Origin: Dipteris shenzhenensis
Taxonomy: Eukaryota > Polypodiophyta > Polypodiopsida > Gleicheniales
Strand: one strand, 5' to 3'
Length of the DNA stretch: 64,000 bases
NCBI GenBank assembly: GCA_047967505.1
Contig: CM106538.1
The first letter of the stretch is position 1. Each line of letters opens with the position of its first letter. A program made the translations under genes and the position numbers. Under the pieces are notes generated by a model that was not told the origin of the DNA, ran no database searches, and worked only from the letters and a program-made list of their open reading frames with translations. Of this stretch, positions 1-10,449 are shown piece after piece.

Positions 1-640
1 GACCATCTCCGGTGTTTCACAGAGATGATGCAGAAATGCCTGCTAGAGCTCCATGGGTCCCTCAGCATGTATTTGATATTTTAAGTGCACTAGTTCTCAC
101 TATTCATTACATGCACTAACACAATGTCCCGCATAATGATTTGCATGCGCAAAACATTATGCTACACTTCTTGGAGTCATTTGAGGAGGTGTATTTGGGC
201 ATTTGTGATTGGGGAATGATGACCCCATGCAGCACTAAAAAGCACTATCCCGCATTACTCAGTGACAGCCCCAACACTATGCGAAGCTCCATTGCTAGGT
301 TTCATCATGTTGCTCCAGAGTGCCTTTGCACCAATCCCCCACCTTTCGATGTTGCATAGGATGTGTATGCCATGTCTCATCACATCTTGAAAATCTTGGA
401 CATTTGTGCACCATCGCCAAGTACGGGGCCCGCAGAAGCTCTAATCGGGCATGTACGATGATTTGCAATTCAAGGAAAGTCAATCGAACCGAATAGATGT
501 CCGAGTACTGCAGATTTTTATGGGATTTTTGACATTGCTCCAAGATGTGGTATACAGCTCAGTCCAAACCAAGGACTTAGAGCAGCCAATGACTGAGTCT
601 TTCTTGGACGCCAAGATGTAACATGAGTCAATCATGGAAC
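1..640. other. Unassigned, probably repeat-derived sequence
   Basis: No gene is recognised here. From about 440 to 621 the + strand reads a coherent peptide (pieces such as QIFMGFLTLLQDVVYSSVQ and EQPMTESFLDAKM) ending at a TAA. It looks like the 3' end of a decayed coding exon. I cannot assign a family. Confidence 0.3.
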
Positions 641-708
641 TTGTAACATTTTTAGTTTTATATATCATCCACTCTATTGTTCAAACAGTTTGTATATTTA
701 CAATGACA

Positions 709-930
709 TGATAAATGATGCGATAAGTAATATTTAAATATTGTTTGTATAAGTAAATGATGCAATAAAAATGATGATCCAATTGTCAAATATGATAAAT
801 GGTGCAATAATTAATGTTTAAATATTATTTGTATAACTGAATGTTGTGATAAAAATGATGGTCCAATTTTAAAATATGATAAATGATGCGACAATAAATA
901 TCTAGGTATTATTTGTATAGGTTTAATATT
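709..930. repeat. 84-bp tandem repeat, about 2.6 copies, AT-rich
   Basis: Copies start at 709, 793 and 877 with TGATAAATGRTGCRA followed by the shared TTTAAATATT..TTTGTATA segment. The period is exactly 84 bp. The array lies between two coding-like stretches and ends before a splice-acceptor-like TTTTTTAG at about 1009, so it may sit inside an intron. Confidence 0.75.
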
Positions 931-1017
931 ATTTAATTGTTTAATATTGTTTAAATATTTAATATTATTTGTGGTTACAAATTGATTTTATCTTGTTGTC
1001 ATTTTTTAGGCTAAGTA

Positions 1018-1301
1018 TGAGCATGGAGGGAGATAACTTAGAGAACATTCTCTCACAAGATCCTCCCTAACCAGAGCAACCTCCAGTCCAAGAGGGCCCA
1101 CAAGGTGTTTTTGTGCCTCAAGAGGCTGATTTAGCAGACCAACTAAATCACGCTGATGCTCAGGCTATCTTACAAGTGCAAAGAGAGATGCTGGGCAAAG
1201 AGGGACTAGGTATTTTTGCTGCTGGTCCAGTGGATGACGATACCATGCAAGGCGACAACACATATGCTTTGAAAAACACGTTCAAGCATGCAATATATTA
1301 A
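1018..1301 (+). pseudogene. Short acidic/Gln-rich coding remnant, unknown family
   Basis: Reading from ATG 1018 (MSMEGDNLENILSQDPP) the frame meets one TAA. It then continues as a coherent Gln/Asp-rich peptide (EGPQGVFVPQEADLADQLNHAD) to TAA at 1301. The stop sits between Pro and Pro-Glu-Gln, where a CAA (Gln) would fit. The segment follows a TTTTTTAG acceptor-like site, so it may be a terminal exon. No domain is recognised. It may belong with the gag-like, coiled-coil repeat genes seen elsewhere in the window. Confidence 0.35.
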
Positions 1302-1330
1302 TTATCATTCAATCACGCTCTTTTAAAATA

Positions 1331-1500
1331 ATTCACATTCTATTGAAAGAATATTAAATATTCATTCAAAAGAAAGTGTAAGAGTGAGTCAACTCTTCTA
1401 ATAACTTTTAAACTTTCAATTCCTACACTTTAAAACTATGTATTCTTTCACATTCTATTGAAAGAATATTACATATTCATTCAAAGAAAGTGTGAGAATA
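1331..1500. repeat. Two-copy direct repeat, ~117-bp spacing
   Basis: TTCACATTCTATTGAAAGAA followed by TATTAMATATTCATTCAAA and AAAGTGTRAGA occurs near 1331 and again near 1448. It immediately precedes the minisatellite. Confidence 0.7.
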
Positions 1501-1514
1501 CAAACACAATAAAA

Positions 1515-2870
1515 TCATATTTCTCACATGAGGTCTAGGGAGCTCAACGAGAAGATCCTAAAACTCTCACATATAAAAATTCCCACAAAAGATCTAAGGA
1601 ACTCAACAAGGAGATCTTAGAACTTCCACAAACTAATTTAATAATTTCATAGACATGAAAACAAGCCCATTTCTCACAAGAAATCTAAGGAACTCAATAA
1701 GGAGATCCTAAACTCCCACATACAAAAATCTATTCACATGAAATCTAAGAAACTCAACAAGGAGATCCTATAACTCCCACAAAAAAATTTCATAGACACA
1801 AAAACAAGCCCATTTATCATAAGAGATCTAAGGAGCTCACCAAAGAGATCCTAGAACTCCCATGTACAAAATCTATTCACATGAGATCTAAGAAACTCAA
1901 TAAGGAGATCTTAGAACTCCCACAAACAAATTTCATAGACACAAAAACAAGCCCCTTTATCACAAGAGATCTAAGGAACTCACCAAAGAGATCCTAGACC
2001 TCCCACATACAAAAATCTATTCACATGAGATCTAAGAAACTCAACAAGGAGATCTTAGAACTCCCACAAACAATTTAATAGACACAAAAACAAGCCAATT
2101 TATCACAAGAGATCTAACGAACTCACCAAAGAGATCCTAGAACTCCCACGTACAAAAATCTATTCACATGAGATCTAAGAAACTCAGAACTCCCACAAAC
2201 AAATTTTCATAGACACAAAAACAAGCTCATTTATCACAAGAGATTTAAGGAACTCACCAAAGAGATCCTACAACTCCCACGTACAAAAATCTATTCACAT
2301 GAGATGTAAGAAACTCAACAAGGAGATCTTAGAACTCCCACAAACAAATTTCATAGACACAAAAACAAGCTCATTTATCACAAGAGATCTAAGGAACTCA
2401 CCAAAGAGATCCTAGAACTCCCACGTACAAAAATCTATTCACATGAGATCTAAGAAACTTAACAAGGAGATCTTAGAACTTCCACAAAAAAATTTCATAA
2501 ACATAAAAACAAACATATTTCTCACAAGAGATCTAAGGAACTCAACAAGGAGATCCTCAAACTCTCACAAAAAAATTTATCTCACAAGAGCTCTAAGGAA
2601 CTCAACAAGGAGATCCTAGAACTTCCACAAACAAATTTCAACACATCAATATCTAAATTATTTTTATCACAAGAGATTGAAGGAACTCAATAAAGAGAAC
2701 CTACAATCCCACAAACAAATTTCAAACACATAAATCTAAAATATTTTTATCACAAGAGATCAAAGGTACTCAATAAAGAGAACCTAGAACTCCAACAAAC
2801 AAAAGAAAAGACCAAAACCAAAATCCAAACAAGAGATCTTAGGAACTCAGAATGAGATCCTAAAGCTCCC
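1515..2870. repeat. Minisatellite, ~143-bp higher-order unit made of two related half-units
   Basis: The core GAGATCTAAGRAACTCAMCAA, then GGAGATCYTAGAACTCCCAC, alternates with two spacers (…GTACAAAAATCTATTCACAT and …ACAAATTTCATAGACAC). The marker TTTATCACAAGAGAT starts near 1813, 1956, 2099, 2230 and 2374, giving spacings of 143, 143, 131 and 144 bp. The short interval lacks a 13-bp piece. Flanking copies are more diverged, as in a tandem array that homogenises in its middle. No coding potential is seen. Confidence 0.9.
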
Positions 2871-3241
2871 TAACAAAAATCTATCTTATTTCAGACCTTT
2901 TAGATTGCTTTCACTACCTTAAAGATTGTTCTCCTTCTTATCCTTTTTAGATCTCTTATGCTCGGCTGAGGAACCAAGCGTGAGATAAGAAAAATTGGTA
3001 GACAATGAGATTATATGCAAAATCGAAGGAATGTATTCGTCCTAATACAAGTTTATTTGTACGAATACTTTATTCGTACGAATGATTATTCATACGAATA
3101 TGTTGTGATGACATGTTGATTTATATAAAAAACGTGACATGTCACCGTTTTTTAAATTGATTTTTTCTTCCATTTGAATCATTTGAGCGATTTTCTCAAA
3201 TTTTTTGAATCATGAATTTGAATTTTTCTACTTAGGCAGGC
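2871..3241. other. Non-coding gap with palindromic CGTACGAAT words
   Basis: No gene is seen. Between about 3035 and 3105 the word (A)TTCGTACGAAT and variants occur several times, forming short palindromes. A CTACTTAG acceptor-like site at about 3229-3236 precedes the next coding remnant. Confidence 0.4.
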
Positions 3242-4626
3242 ATGGCCCCTAAGCGATTTGTGACACCTGCTTGGAAAAGTACACGACAACTCCCAGCTGC
3301 AAAGAAGATTGTCGACATACCCAATCCGTGAATCCAATGATGAGCCTCCTCTCCCACCATAGAAAAAACTAATGCTCACAACAAGCTTTGCTAATTTTAA
3401 GGTGTCCTTGGACTTGACAAAGCATCAGAAGTGGTTGAAAAGATTGGCCTATTGCAGTATGCAAGTCTACCCTAGGCATCCTAGAAAGCTTCCCCACAGT
3501 CTCTCGCATAGTATGAAAGCTTCCAAAATAGAGTGAAGGTATGCTAACTAGCAATCTCATGCTTTCCCTGGAGATTATAGCACAAGTTTTTTAGCTCCCA
3601 ATTATAAATGAGGAGGTGGTCTACAAAAAAGATGTGGACTCTGACATGCCAAAGGAGTTCGGCCCTCGGAAAATGCAGAAAAACTACTTCATCAACAACG
3701 TCCAAGATTTGAGGAGATGCCAACAATTCGTGTGGTATCTTGAGCGGATACAACTGCTTGTCAAGACCAACACTATGAGCCGAGACTCCTATGCCACACT
3801 CAATGTAGCTGAGAAGGGGACTAAGATTTTGTGGGCTCATCTCCTACACTCTCGACTGATGAGTGAAATCGCCAAGAAAGACTTAAGTGCCTCCAACTCG
3901 CATTCAAAGATTGGGCCTTTCATTGCAGCCCTATTCGAATTTGCCAATCAAATGGAGGCAAAGGGCCCAGAGATAGTTCAACAATCCAGTGTAGAGCACA
4001 ACAAAGGAAAGCAAGCGCAAACACCCCAGGAGAACAAGGGAAAGAAAGACATGATGAAAGACCTGCAAGACGCCCATTACTCATCAAAACAAGCATCTAT
4101 GGCAGTCTATGGCCAATCCTTGGTGGAGCAACTCTAGGATACACCCCTTGTAGGGGAAGAGTTTCTAGCCTCACCATTCGATCAAGCTCAATCTTCAGTC
4201 TAAGTCTATGCTTCCAAATCCTGAGAGCTGGAGCAAACTGGAGGACAGCATTGCTAGGATTCTACTAAAAACACCTCCCAGGAGATGTTTCAAACAATTT
4301 TCCCCTATTCACAGCATGGATGACCTGTTGACATCACCAACACAAAAGCAAAAGGTTCTACCTACAAAAGGAGTACAGGATAGCAGAGACCAGAGCATGC
4401 ACTGAAAGTTTTACAGCACTATGTTGATGAACAGAGGACAATTCAGGTGCAGCTGAGATAGAGAGTACAAGAATTAACTGAAGATAAGAGAGCTAGCCAT
4501 GAGTACATGCTAAAGCAGGCCAACCTGCAAAAGAAGCTACATGCTACACAGTTAGATCTCGAGGAGGTCAAAAGAGAGTATGCACATTACAGAATGGATG
4601 CGTCAATTTTACGAGCAAAAACCTAA
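3242..4626 (+). pseudogene. Decayed coiled-coil, gag-like repeat gene
   Basis: From ATG 3242 (MAPKRFVTPAWKSTRQLPAA) coding-like sequence continues through stops and frame changes to about 4626. The longest open part is 3616-4137, 173 codons. It contains NYFINNVQDLRRCQQFVWYL and a Lys/Gln-rich end. Downstream, 4405-4612 reads as heptad-rich coiled coil (RTIQVQLR, RVQELTEDKRASHEYML, LHATQLDLEEVKREY). No catalytic motif is visible. The globular-then-coiled-coil layout resembles the remnants at 5640-6423 and 28712-30390, so I infer one repeat family of gag-like proteins. A host plant gene is less likely given the stops. Confidence 0.45.
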
Positions 4627-4639
4627 GAGCAGGTTTATA

Positions 4640-5200
4640 CGAGCGTGTTTTTCAAGAGATTTTAAAAATAGTATTTCTTTAGAAAACATGGTTTTTACAC
4701 TTTTATCTTTATTAGAACTAGATCCCTTTATCATAAAATTATACAGACTAGTCACTCATTCATTTCTACATAACATAAATCTTCTTATTCATAGACATCC
4801 GTTTGTACCCTTGTTATTACCTTAAAAAAGTATTGAAAAATAATTCATTTAAGAAACGTCCCTCATAATCACTCTCAATATCATAATATTATACATAAAT
4901 AATTACTTATTAAACACATTTATATCATATGTCAATATCTTTCAAGTGTTTTTATAGTATTAATAACAAGATATTTATGGACATGTTTCTACCGAAGTTT
5001 AAATTACTATAAATAAGTATTAACTTGGGCTTATATATCACTCTCATAAAATACATGTAATATTTAATACTATATATGCAAGGTTTTCCAAAATATAACC
5101 CCATAGATGTGCTCAAATGGGGTTTTTCGATCAATTTGAGTGGCTGAATGACTATATTTGGACATTGGATGTGAAAGTTATGTCACTTTTAAAAGTGCTG
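4640..5200. other. AT-rich stretch without genes
   Basis: I see no gene, repeat array or mobile-element end in this AT-rich interval. Confidence 0.4.
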
Positions 5201-5202
5201 TC

Positions 5203-5232
5203 CAAGGTAGTTTCGCCAGCGAAACTACCTTG
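5203..5232. repeat. Perfect 14-bp hairpin
   Basis: CAAGGTAGTTTCGC at 5203-5216 is followed after 2 nt by its exact reverse complement at 5219-5232. Degenerate copies of the right arm (GCNAAACTAC.TTGA) follow near 5266. The sequence is therefore a small cluster of related words. Confidence 0.85.
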
Positions 5233-5639
5233 AAAGACCTTGTTCAAAGGGGTTTCGCTGGCAAAACTACTTTGATGGCTTGCTTCAATGAGTTTACTTT
5301 GGAGAAACCCTTTCATGAAGATAGGTTGAGAGAGGTTTTTCAATGTCACCCCCTATTAAGTAAAAAGTTGTAAGAAGGATCATAAGGGAATTTTCATAGA
5401 GAAGTCTACTCTACATGTGGGTTTCTTCAAAAGCCATCCCATTATGTTCTCACCATTCCAAAAGATTCACATAAATATTCGTGTATAAAATAGGCATTCC
5501 TATAATACTTTTCATATTTCTAAGTGAAACTATGTTTTCTTATGATCCATTTTTGTCATATTTTTGCATAGTTGGAAGCTTTTTTTTTCCTTCGCTCGGA
5601 CGCTCGCAAGATTTCGCTCGAAAAATGCTCGTCCCCATT

Positions 5640-6423
5640 ACAGAACCATGCAGGAGAAAAATGTCTCCAAGCTCACTGCACAAGTGTGAGTCCAAAAAGA
5701 ATGCTTACCTACTATCACGAATTGGCTAGAAGAAATGAAGGCAAAGTTTTTCCTATAGTTGGATTGAATGGGTGCTGCCCATTCTGATTTAAACATTGAA
5801 GATCTGTTACTCAAAGAACGGATTAATGCTTTAGAAGGAGTTGACCAAAAACTCAGGGAAATGGTAGAGGAGGTTGATAGTATTTTCTTAAGCTCCTTTG
5901 ATCTGACCAAATTGAAGACGCAGCTAGTCCAAGTGCCTCAAGAACTGTGGTTAAATCTTAAGAACCGCTTGTTTGTCATTGCACAGTGAACATATGAGGA
6001 ATTTGCCTCTGCTGCCTATGCCTATCAAATTATGGCCCAAGAATTGGAAGCCCTTAGAGATGCAGCTCAGAATGCTAAACACAATCAGATGCAAGTGGAT
6101 GGTGACATATATATTTTTGAGTATAGAGCCTAGGAAACCAGATGAAACAGCAAGGCCAGTATACACAATTGTTTGTTGAACATGCTCCTTTGAAAGATAA
6201 CAAATGTCAAGATACAGAGTTCATTGCTCTCCCGAACCAGGCCTTAGCCCCTACTGCAGATTTTGGAGAAGCAAAGACCAAAATGCAAGAGGAACCAGAG
6301 CTGCATGATAGCTACAAGGAAGACACAGAGGAAGCAGATCCCATTGTTGCCAAGGCAGTAGTCATTGATCTAAACTCAACACGTACTATCGAGGTCTGCC
6401 TGATGAACTATTTCCACCAGTAA
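5640..6423 (+). pseudogene. Decayed helical/coiled-coil repeat protein
   Basis: Coding-like sequence runs over at least three frames. The first part (KRMLTYYHELARRNEGK) shifts near 5770 into DLNIEDLLLKERINALEGVD and on to LWLNLKNRLFVIAQ. It then meets TGA and continues in frame as TYEEFASAAYAYQIMAQEL. A last frame (6142-6423) gives an acidic tail (EEPELHDSYKEDTEEADPIV). There is no catalytic domain, and the sequence is strongly helical. It is probably the gag-like part of a repeat, broken by at least one stop and two frameshifts. Confidence 0.4.
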
Positions 6424-7033
6424 GGGTTCATGTCTTCCACTTTTTGGCAAAAGTTTTACCACTGGGAGTGCCAGGTGTTGAGGGTGACCTCTCCACCCAT
6501 GTGTGCTTCACCCAAGAAGGGTTAGTACACCCATACTAAAGGGAAGTTATAGTAGGGAGTAGTGGATAGTTTTGTAACTATAGGGACAATTATAACTATC
6601 CCTAACAGCCGGTAGTAGTGGCCTTATCTACTACCACATCATGTTTTGGACTATTTGATGTTTTTGACTATTACCTGATTAGAGTCAACGGATGATGTTA
6701 TAAGCTCATCTTCACCTCTTGTATGGGTGGTGTTGTTGTGATCTGCTGGAATACAAACTACTAGTAACATTTCTATTGTATACACAGCAATCTCAGTTCT
6801 TTTGATGTTTTGCATTATCTTTGCATCTTTTCGATGTTAGTCAAACGTAAGTCTGACTTGGCACTACTATTGCTAGGTGTGGATATGTGTGGATGTTTTT
6901 CAGCTTTTTGGAGACATCATTAGCAATGACCCACAACTTAAGATGAGGAAATGCACATTTATGTACAAGATCATAAGTTGTACTCTTTGTAAGCTCCCGC
7001 TACATAGTCATTGTGCTCATACATGCACATACT
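6424..7033. other. Non-coding interval, possibly decayed LTR-like
   Basis: No gene is seen. 6540-6660 holds imperfect self-complementary words (GTAGTGGATAG..AACTATCC, TAGTAG..CTACTAC). The interval may be retroelement 3' sequence. It ends at the ATACT target duplication of the next element. Confidence 0.3.
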
Positions 7034-7355
7034 TGACAAAACATGTGTGCCTCAGGATCTATGGAGCACTCTAAGGTGGATGGAACCTATGTGGAAACAT
7101 GATGAAGAGATGCTCATGACATGTATCTCAAGTCAATTAGGTTCCAAGATAGATTAGCTTGGACTCATAAAGAGAATCTTGAGATAGTGCAAAGTGCTTG
7201 ATTGATATTCCTTCAAATGAACCTCCCTTTTATAGGTGAGGGTACTTACATCCATTTGCTTGCTCACATGTGGGATATCTCCTCCATGCCATGTGGCAAC
7301 TTTTCCTTTACTCATACCTTTGCTCTACAAGTGCTCATGGCACCATATCTCAACA
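7034..7355 (-). repeat. 3' LTR of the 7034-9691 element (322 bp)
   Basis: It is a near-identical partner of the right LTR. The differences are CCTATG versus CCTGTG, and AGAGATGCTC versus AGAGAGTGCTC. The purine tract lies immediately upstream on the minus strand. Confidence 0.92.
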
Positions 7356-7545
7356 CCTCCCCTTGGTGCCATAATCCTTTGGCTACTGCAAGGTGGTCAG
7401 ATGTGAGTTACATTCCATCACCTCCCCTTAGTGCATGCATTGCTACTTAAGGTGGTCAAGTGTGGCTTTTACATGTCAATACCTCCCCTAGGTGCTTTCA
7501 TAGCTACTCTCAGGTGGTCAGGTTTGATTACAAAACATAGGCAAG
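7356..7545 (-). repeat. Three tandem copies of a PPT-containing ~70-bp unit
   Basis: Starting at the 3' LTR edge, CCTCCCCTTGGTGC…GGTGGTCAGATGTG repeats as CCTCCCCTTAGTGC…GGTGGTCAAGTGTG and CCTCCCCTAGGTGC…GGTGGTCAGGTTTG. Each copy carries a purine tract (AAGGGGAGG or a variant) on the minus strand. Confidence 0.8.
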
Positions 7546-9356
7546 GTTGGCAAGGTTTTGGTTTCTCAATACATTCCATTCATGTCACCTTTTGGCTCAT
7601 GGCTTGATGATGATGGTGTTTGCTTCTTTGCTTGACGTAGCTTCATGCATGATGCTTTGTTCTTCCATGTGCCTTGATGCTTTGTGTGTGGATGCCATGT
7701 TTTCTGCTATGGTCATTTCATGCACTTGTGCTTTTGGCATGCTTTCTACATTCATGCGTTGCTTTTTCATTTGTTGCAAAGGTCTTACCAATTGATTTCT
7801 TTCAATATTGGCAGTGTCTAATTGCTAACAATGATTCTAACATGACAGGCGCATAGAGCTCGAAAAGACGATCACTTTTCCTTTTTGGAGCGTGTCCAAA
7901 TTCTTCCTGGATTGAAGTTACGCCTTGTTGAAGGCTTTGTGAAGAGGAGGAGGCCTTGATGATATGGCATAGGCAATTCATATGCTGCTTGCAGAACTGT
8001 GCTTGGCAAGGGGCCCTATGCCATGTGGTAGGAACTTAACCTAACGCCAATAACCTAACCATAGTAACTTTACTCTAGCCAGTAACTTAATCCAAGGCCA
8101 TACTTAACCAAGGTCCAAGTCAGTTAACCATGGTTAGTTCCTATCTTTCCACGTGTCTTTTCTGAGACTTTGAAGAAGAGATGGCTCCGTCCGTCGATCT
8201 AATGGCATCGCGTGAGGAGAGGCGCTGGCGCTGTGAGGGATCCGAGAATCGCCGCAACACAAGCTATTGATGTTTTCGTTGATAGAGGCACTGCCCACGT
8301 CGAGTCAATTACCAAGGTGCTGGAACTACTCGTTCAGCTGAGGCGTTGAACTGTGTGGAGGTTGGCTTTGTCATTGGGGAGTTGCTGCTCTCCAGAGTGG
8401 CTTTGTTGATGAAGGCAGTTGAAGTACATTTCTCTTTCCATCGATAGAAGGCTAGGGAGCTTGGAGTGACCGGCTGACCATGCTATTAAGGCGTATCCGC
8501 AATTGTACAGCCTGTAGAGAGTCGTAGATGCTGCTTCAGATTTGCTGCTCATGTAGCTCGTGGCATCGCTAGCTGCACTGCACTATGGCGGTGGACTGTG
8601 TTGAAGCTTTGGAGCTTATTAGCGCTGTAGAATCTCTTGCATCTGCATAGGAGGTGAGTGCACTTAGTCAGTCGGTGGAGAGGCTTGGGCAGCCGATGGA
8701 GAGGTTATGGCACAGTGCTTTCATGGCTTTGAGGGTGCTGCTCATCAGTCGCGTTGGAGATAGGTTGCTAGGTCTTGTTGAGCCATAGGTTATTCATGAA
8801 GTTCATAGAGGTAGGCTACTACAGTCTGGGCGATGCTAAGTTGTTTGGAAGTAGCTTAGGAGCTCGCTCGCGTTAGAGCGCATTGGTGATGGAAGTCACG
8901 TGGGCGTTAGAGATCGCCTCAAGTCATTTGTAGACTGGCTATTTGTGGAGGCACCTTGAGATCTAGCCGTCATTTGGTGAGGCTGCTTGCTGGAGTCTGC
9001 GTTGGCTTTTGATGTTGGATGGCTTGCTTGAGGCTAGATGCAAGCTCTAATCTCTCAAGACTTGTAGATGGTCCTTTCTCTTTTTCTCTCAATGAACTCT
9101 CCCTATATCTGAGCTTTGAAAGTTCTCTCACTCTTCTCTCAATAATGAAAACAATCAAAATCTATCTCACTCTCACATGGATGGAAATCTCACAGTGGCG
9201 GAAACTTTATCTCAAAGTCTCTCAAGGACGGAATTCCCTCAATGCAATGGAAGGAATCAATGGATGGAATTTTCTCAATCTAAAACTAAAACTAACCTAG
9301 GAGAAAACATGTGCTCCTATGGTAAGCCTACAACTAATCTAGGAAACTAGACCTAA
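7546..9356 (-). other. Interior of the non-autonomous element, no recognised protein
   Basis: Short minus-strand reading frames exist. The one after the PBS (9158-8970) is Arg/Glu/Ser-rich (RRVRELSKLRYRESSLREK). None shows gag, protease, RT or integrase motifs, and none is long. The stretch is probably a non-coding RNA body or heavily decayed gag. Confidence 0.5.
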
Positions 9357-9368
9357 GCTCTGATACCA
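9357..9368 (-). promoter_or_regulatory. Primer-binding site, tRNA-iMet type
   Basis: The + strand GCTCTGATACCA is the exact reverse complement of TGGTATCAGAGC, the standard plant initiator-Met primer site. There is no spacer to the LTR. Confidence 0.92.
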
Positions 9369-9691
9369 TGACAAAACATGTGTGCCTCAGGATCTATGGA
9401 GCACTCTAAGGTGGATGGAACCTGTGTGGAAACATGATGAAGAGAGTGCTCATGACATGTATCTCAAGTCAATTAGGTTCCAAGATAGATTAGCTTGGAC
9501 TCATAAAGAGAATCTTGAGATAGTGCAAAGTGCTTGATTGATATTCCTTCAAATGAACCTCCCTTTTATAGGTGAGGGTACTTACATCCATTTGCTTGCT
9601 CACATGTGGGATATCTCCTCCATGCCATGTGGCAACTTTTCCTTTACTCATACCTTTGCTCTACAAGTGCTCATGGCACCATATCTCAACA
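9369..9691 (-). repeat. 5' LTR of the 7034-9691 element (323 bp)
   Basis: On the minus strand it reads TGTTGAGATATGG…CATGTTTTGTCA and is followed directly by the PBS. The minus-strand sequence CTCACCTATAAAAGGGAGG (+ strand about 9555-9575) is a good TATA-type promoter element. Confidence 0.92.
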
Positions 9692-9946
9692 ATACTACTC
9701 TAATTCTTTCTAGTTTTCTTTTTTAGTTTTTGATGCTATCATCTGCACCAAATGAAACACAAAAATGTCTTATACATGGACCGTCTACTTACCTAGTACA
9801 ATTTAAGAGGGGATTTTGAGGATGGTGTAAATTGCACCATACCTCTAGGGCATTAGGGGCAAACCCTAAACCTAAGGGGTTCATGTGTATATATTCATGT
9901 TTATGTTCAATGGAACATAGTGTACAGGTAGCTATTATCATGTGCA

Positions 9947-9949
<3 letters not shown>

Positions 9950-10015
<66 letters not shown>
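9950..10015. repeat. (TC)n microsatellite
   Basis: An uninterrupted CT dinucleotide run of about 65 bp ends in a C run. The element-X integrase remnant starts directly after it. Confidence 0.98.
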
Positions 10016-10018
<3 letters not shown>

Positions 10019-10034
10019 CCCCTCTCTCGCTTCT

Positions 10035-10449
10035 ACTATCATCAACATACCATCCACAAGTAGATGGATAGGCAGAAAGTTTTAACAAACTTATGAAGCA
10101 GATTCCAAAGTTAACAATTTTGGAAAACAGAATGGATTGGGACATAAAAACTAGATTTGACATTGTGGGCATTCCAAATAACATTCAAATTAAGCATTGG
10201 AATGACACCTTTCGACTAGTTTATGAAGTTGAGGTGGTAATGCCTAGGGAATTTGTGACCAGTAGTTAACGAGTCTTAGTAGAAAAGCTAAGTCTGGAGA
10301 CTCAGTGGAATTCAGACGACAATAATTAAATCAATTGGAAGAAGATCGACTTGAAAGTTAGCATACTGCACAAGTCATCCAAGACTACAAAAAAGATTGG
10401 GTTGATAGAGATATCAAATTTAGATTGCTAAGAAAAGGAGATTGGGTAC
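10035..10449 (+). pseudogene. Element X: Ty3 integrase C-terminal half, part 1
   Basis: The + strand reads TYHPQVDG and, after a stop, AESFNKLMKQ. This is the HPQ(S/T/V)DGQxExxN block that holds the catalytic Glu of Ty3 integrases. Then follow a decayed W-D-x(n)-Y.VE..MP region (LVYEVEVVMPREFV) and the C-terminal GDWV start. It is interrupted at 10449 within the GDxV(L) codons by the LTR of element Y, and the next residues reappear at about 19013. The 5' side is cut at the (TC)n tract. Several stops make it a pseudogene. Confidence 0.8.

Larger units (their letters stand above)
7034..9691 (-). mobile_element. Complete non-autonomous LTR retrotransposon with target-site duplication
   Basis: Two direct repeats (7034-7355 and 9369-9691) begin TGACAAAACATG and end TATCTCAACA on the + strand, so each has TG..CA ends. 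They differ by one substitution and one inserted base in ~322 bp. A reverse-complement tRNA-iMet primer site (GCTCTGATACCA, 9357-9368) touches the right LTR. A purine tract (complement of CCTCCCCTTGG, 7356-7366) touches the left one. The element therefore lies on the minus strand, with the right LTR as the 5' LTR. ATACT flanks both sides (7029-7033 and 9692-9696). The ~2.0-kb interior has no pol domain. Total length is 2658 bp, so it is a TRIM/LARD-type element that needs enzymes in trans. The insertion is recent. Confidence 0.95.

Noticed and set aside
1515-2870. CRISPR-like array of repeats and spacers
   Set aside because: The spacers are themselves repeated and the context is a plant nuclear genome, so this is a minisatellite.
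9789-10184. 131-codon minus-strand frame with an Arg-Glu run
   Set aside because: It is a reading of the (TC)n microsatellite, and it overlaps the plus-strand integrase remnant.
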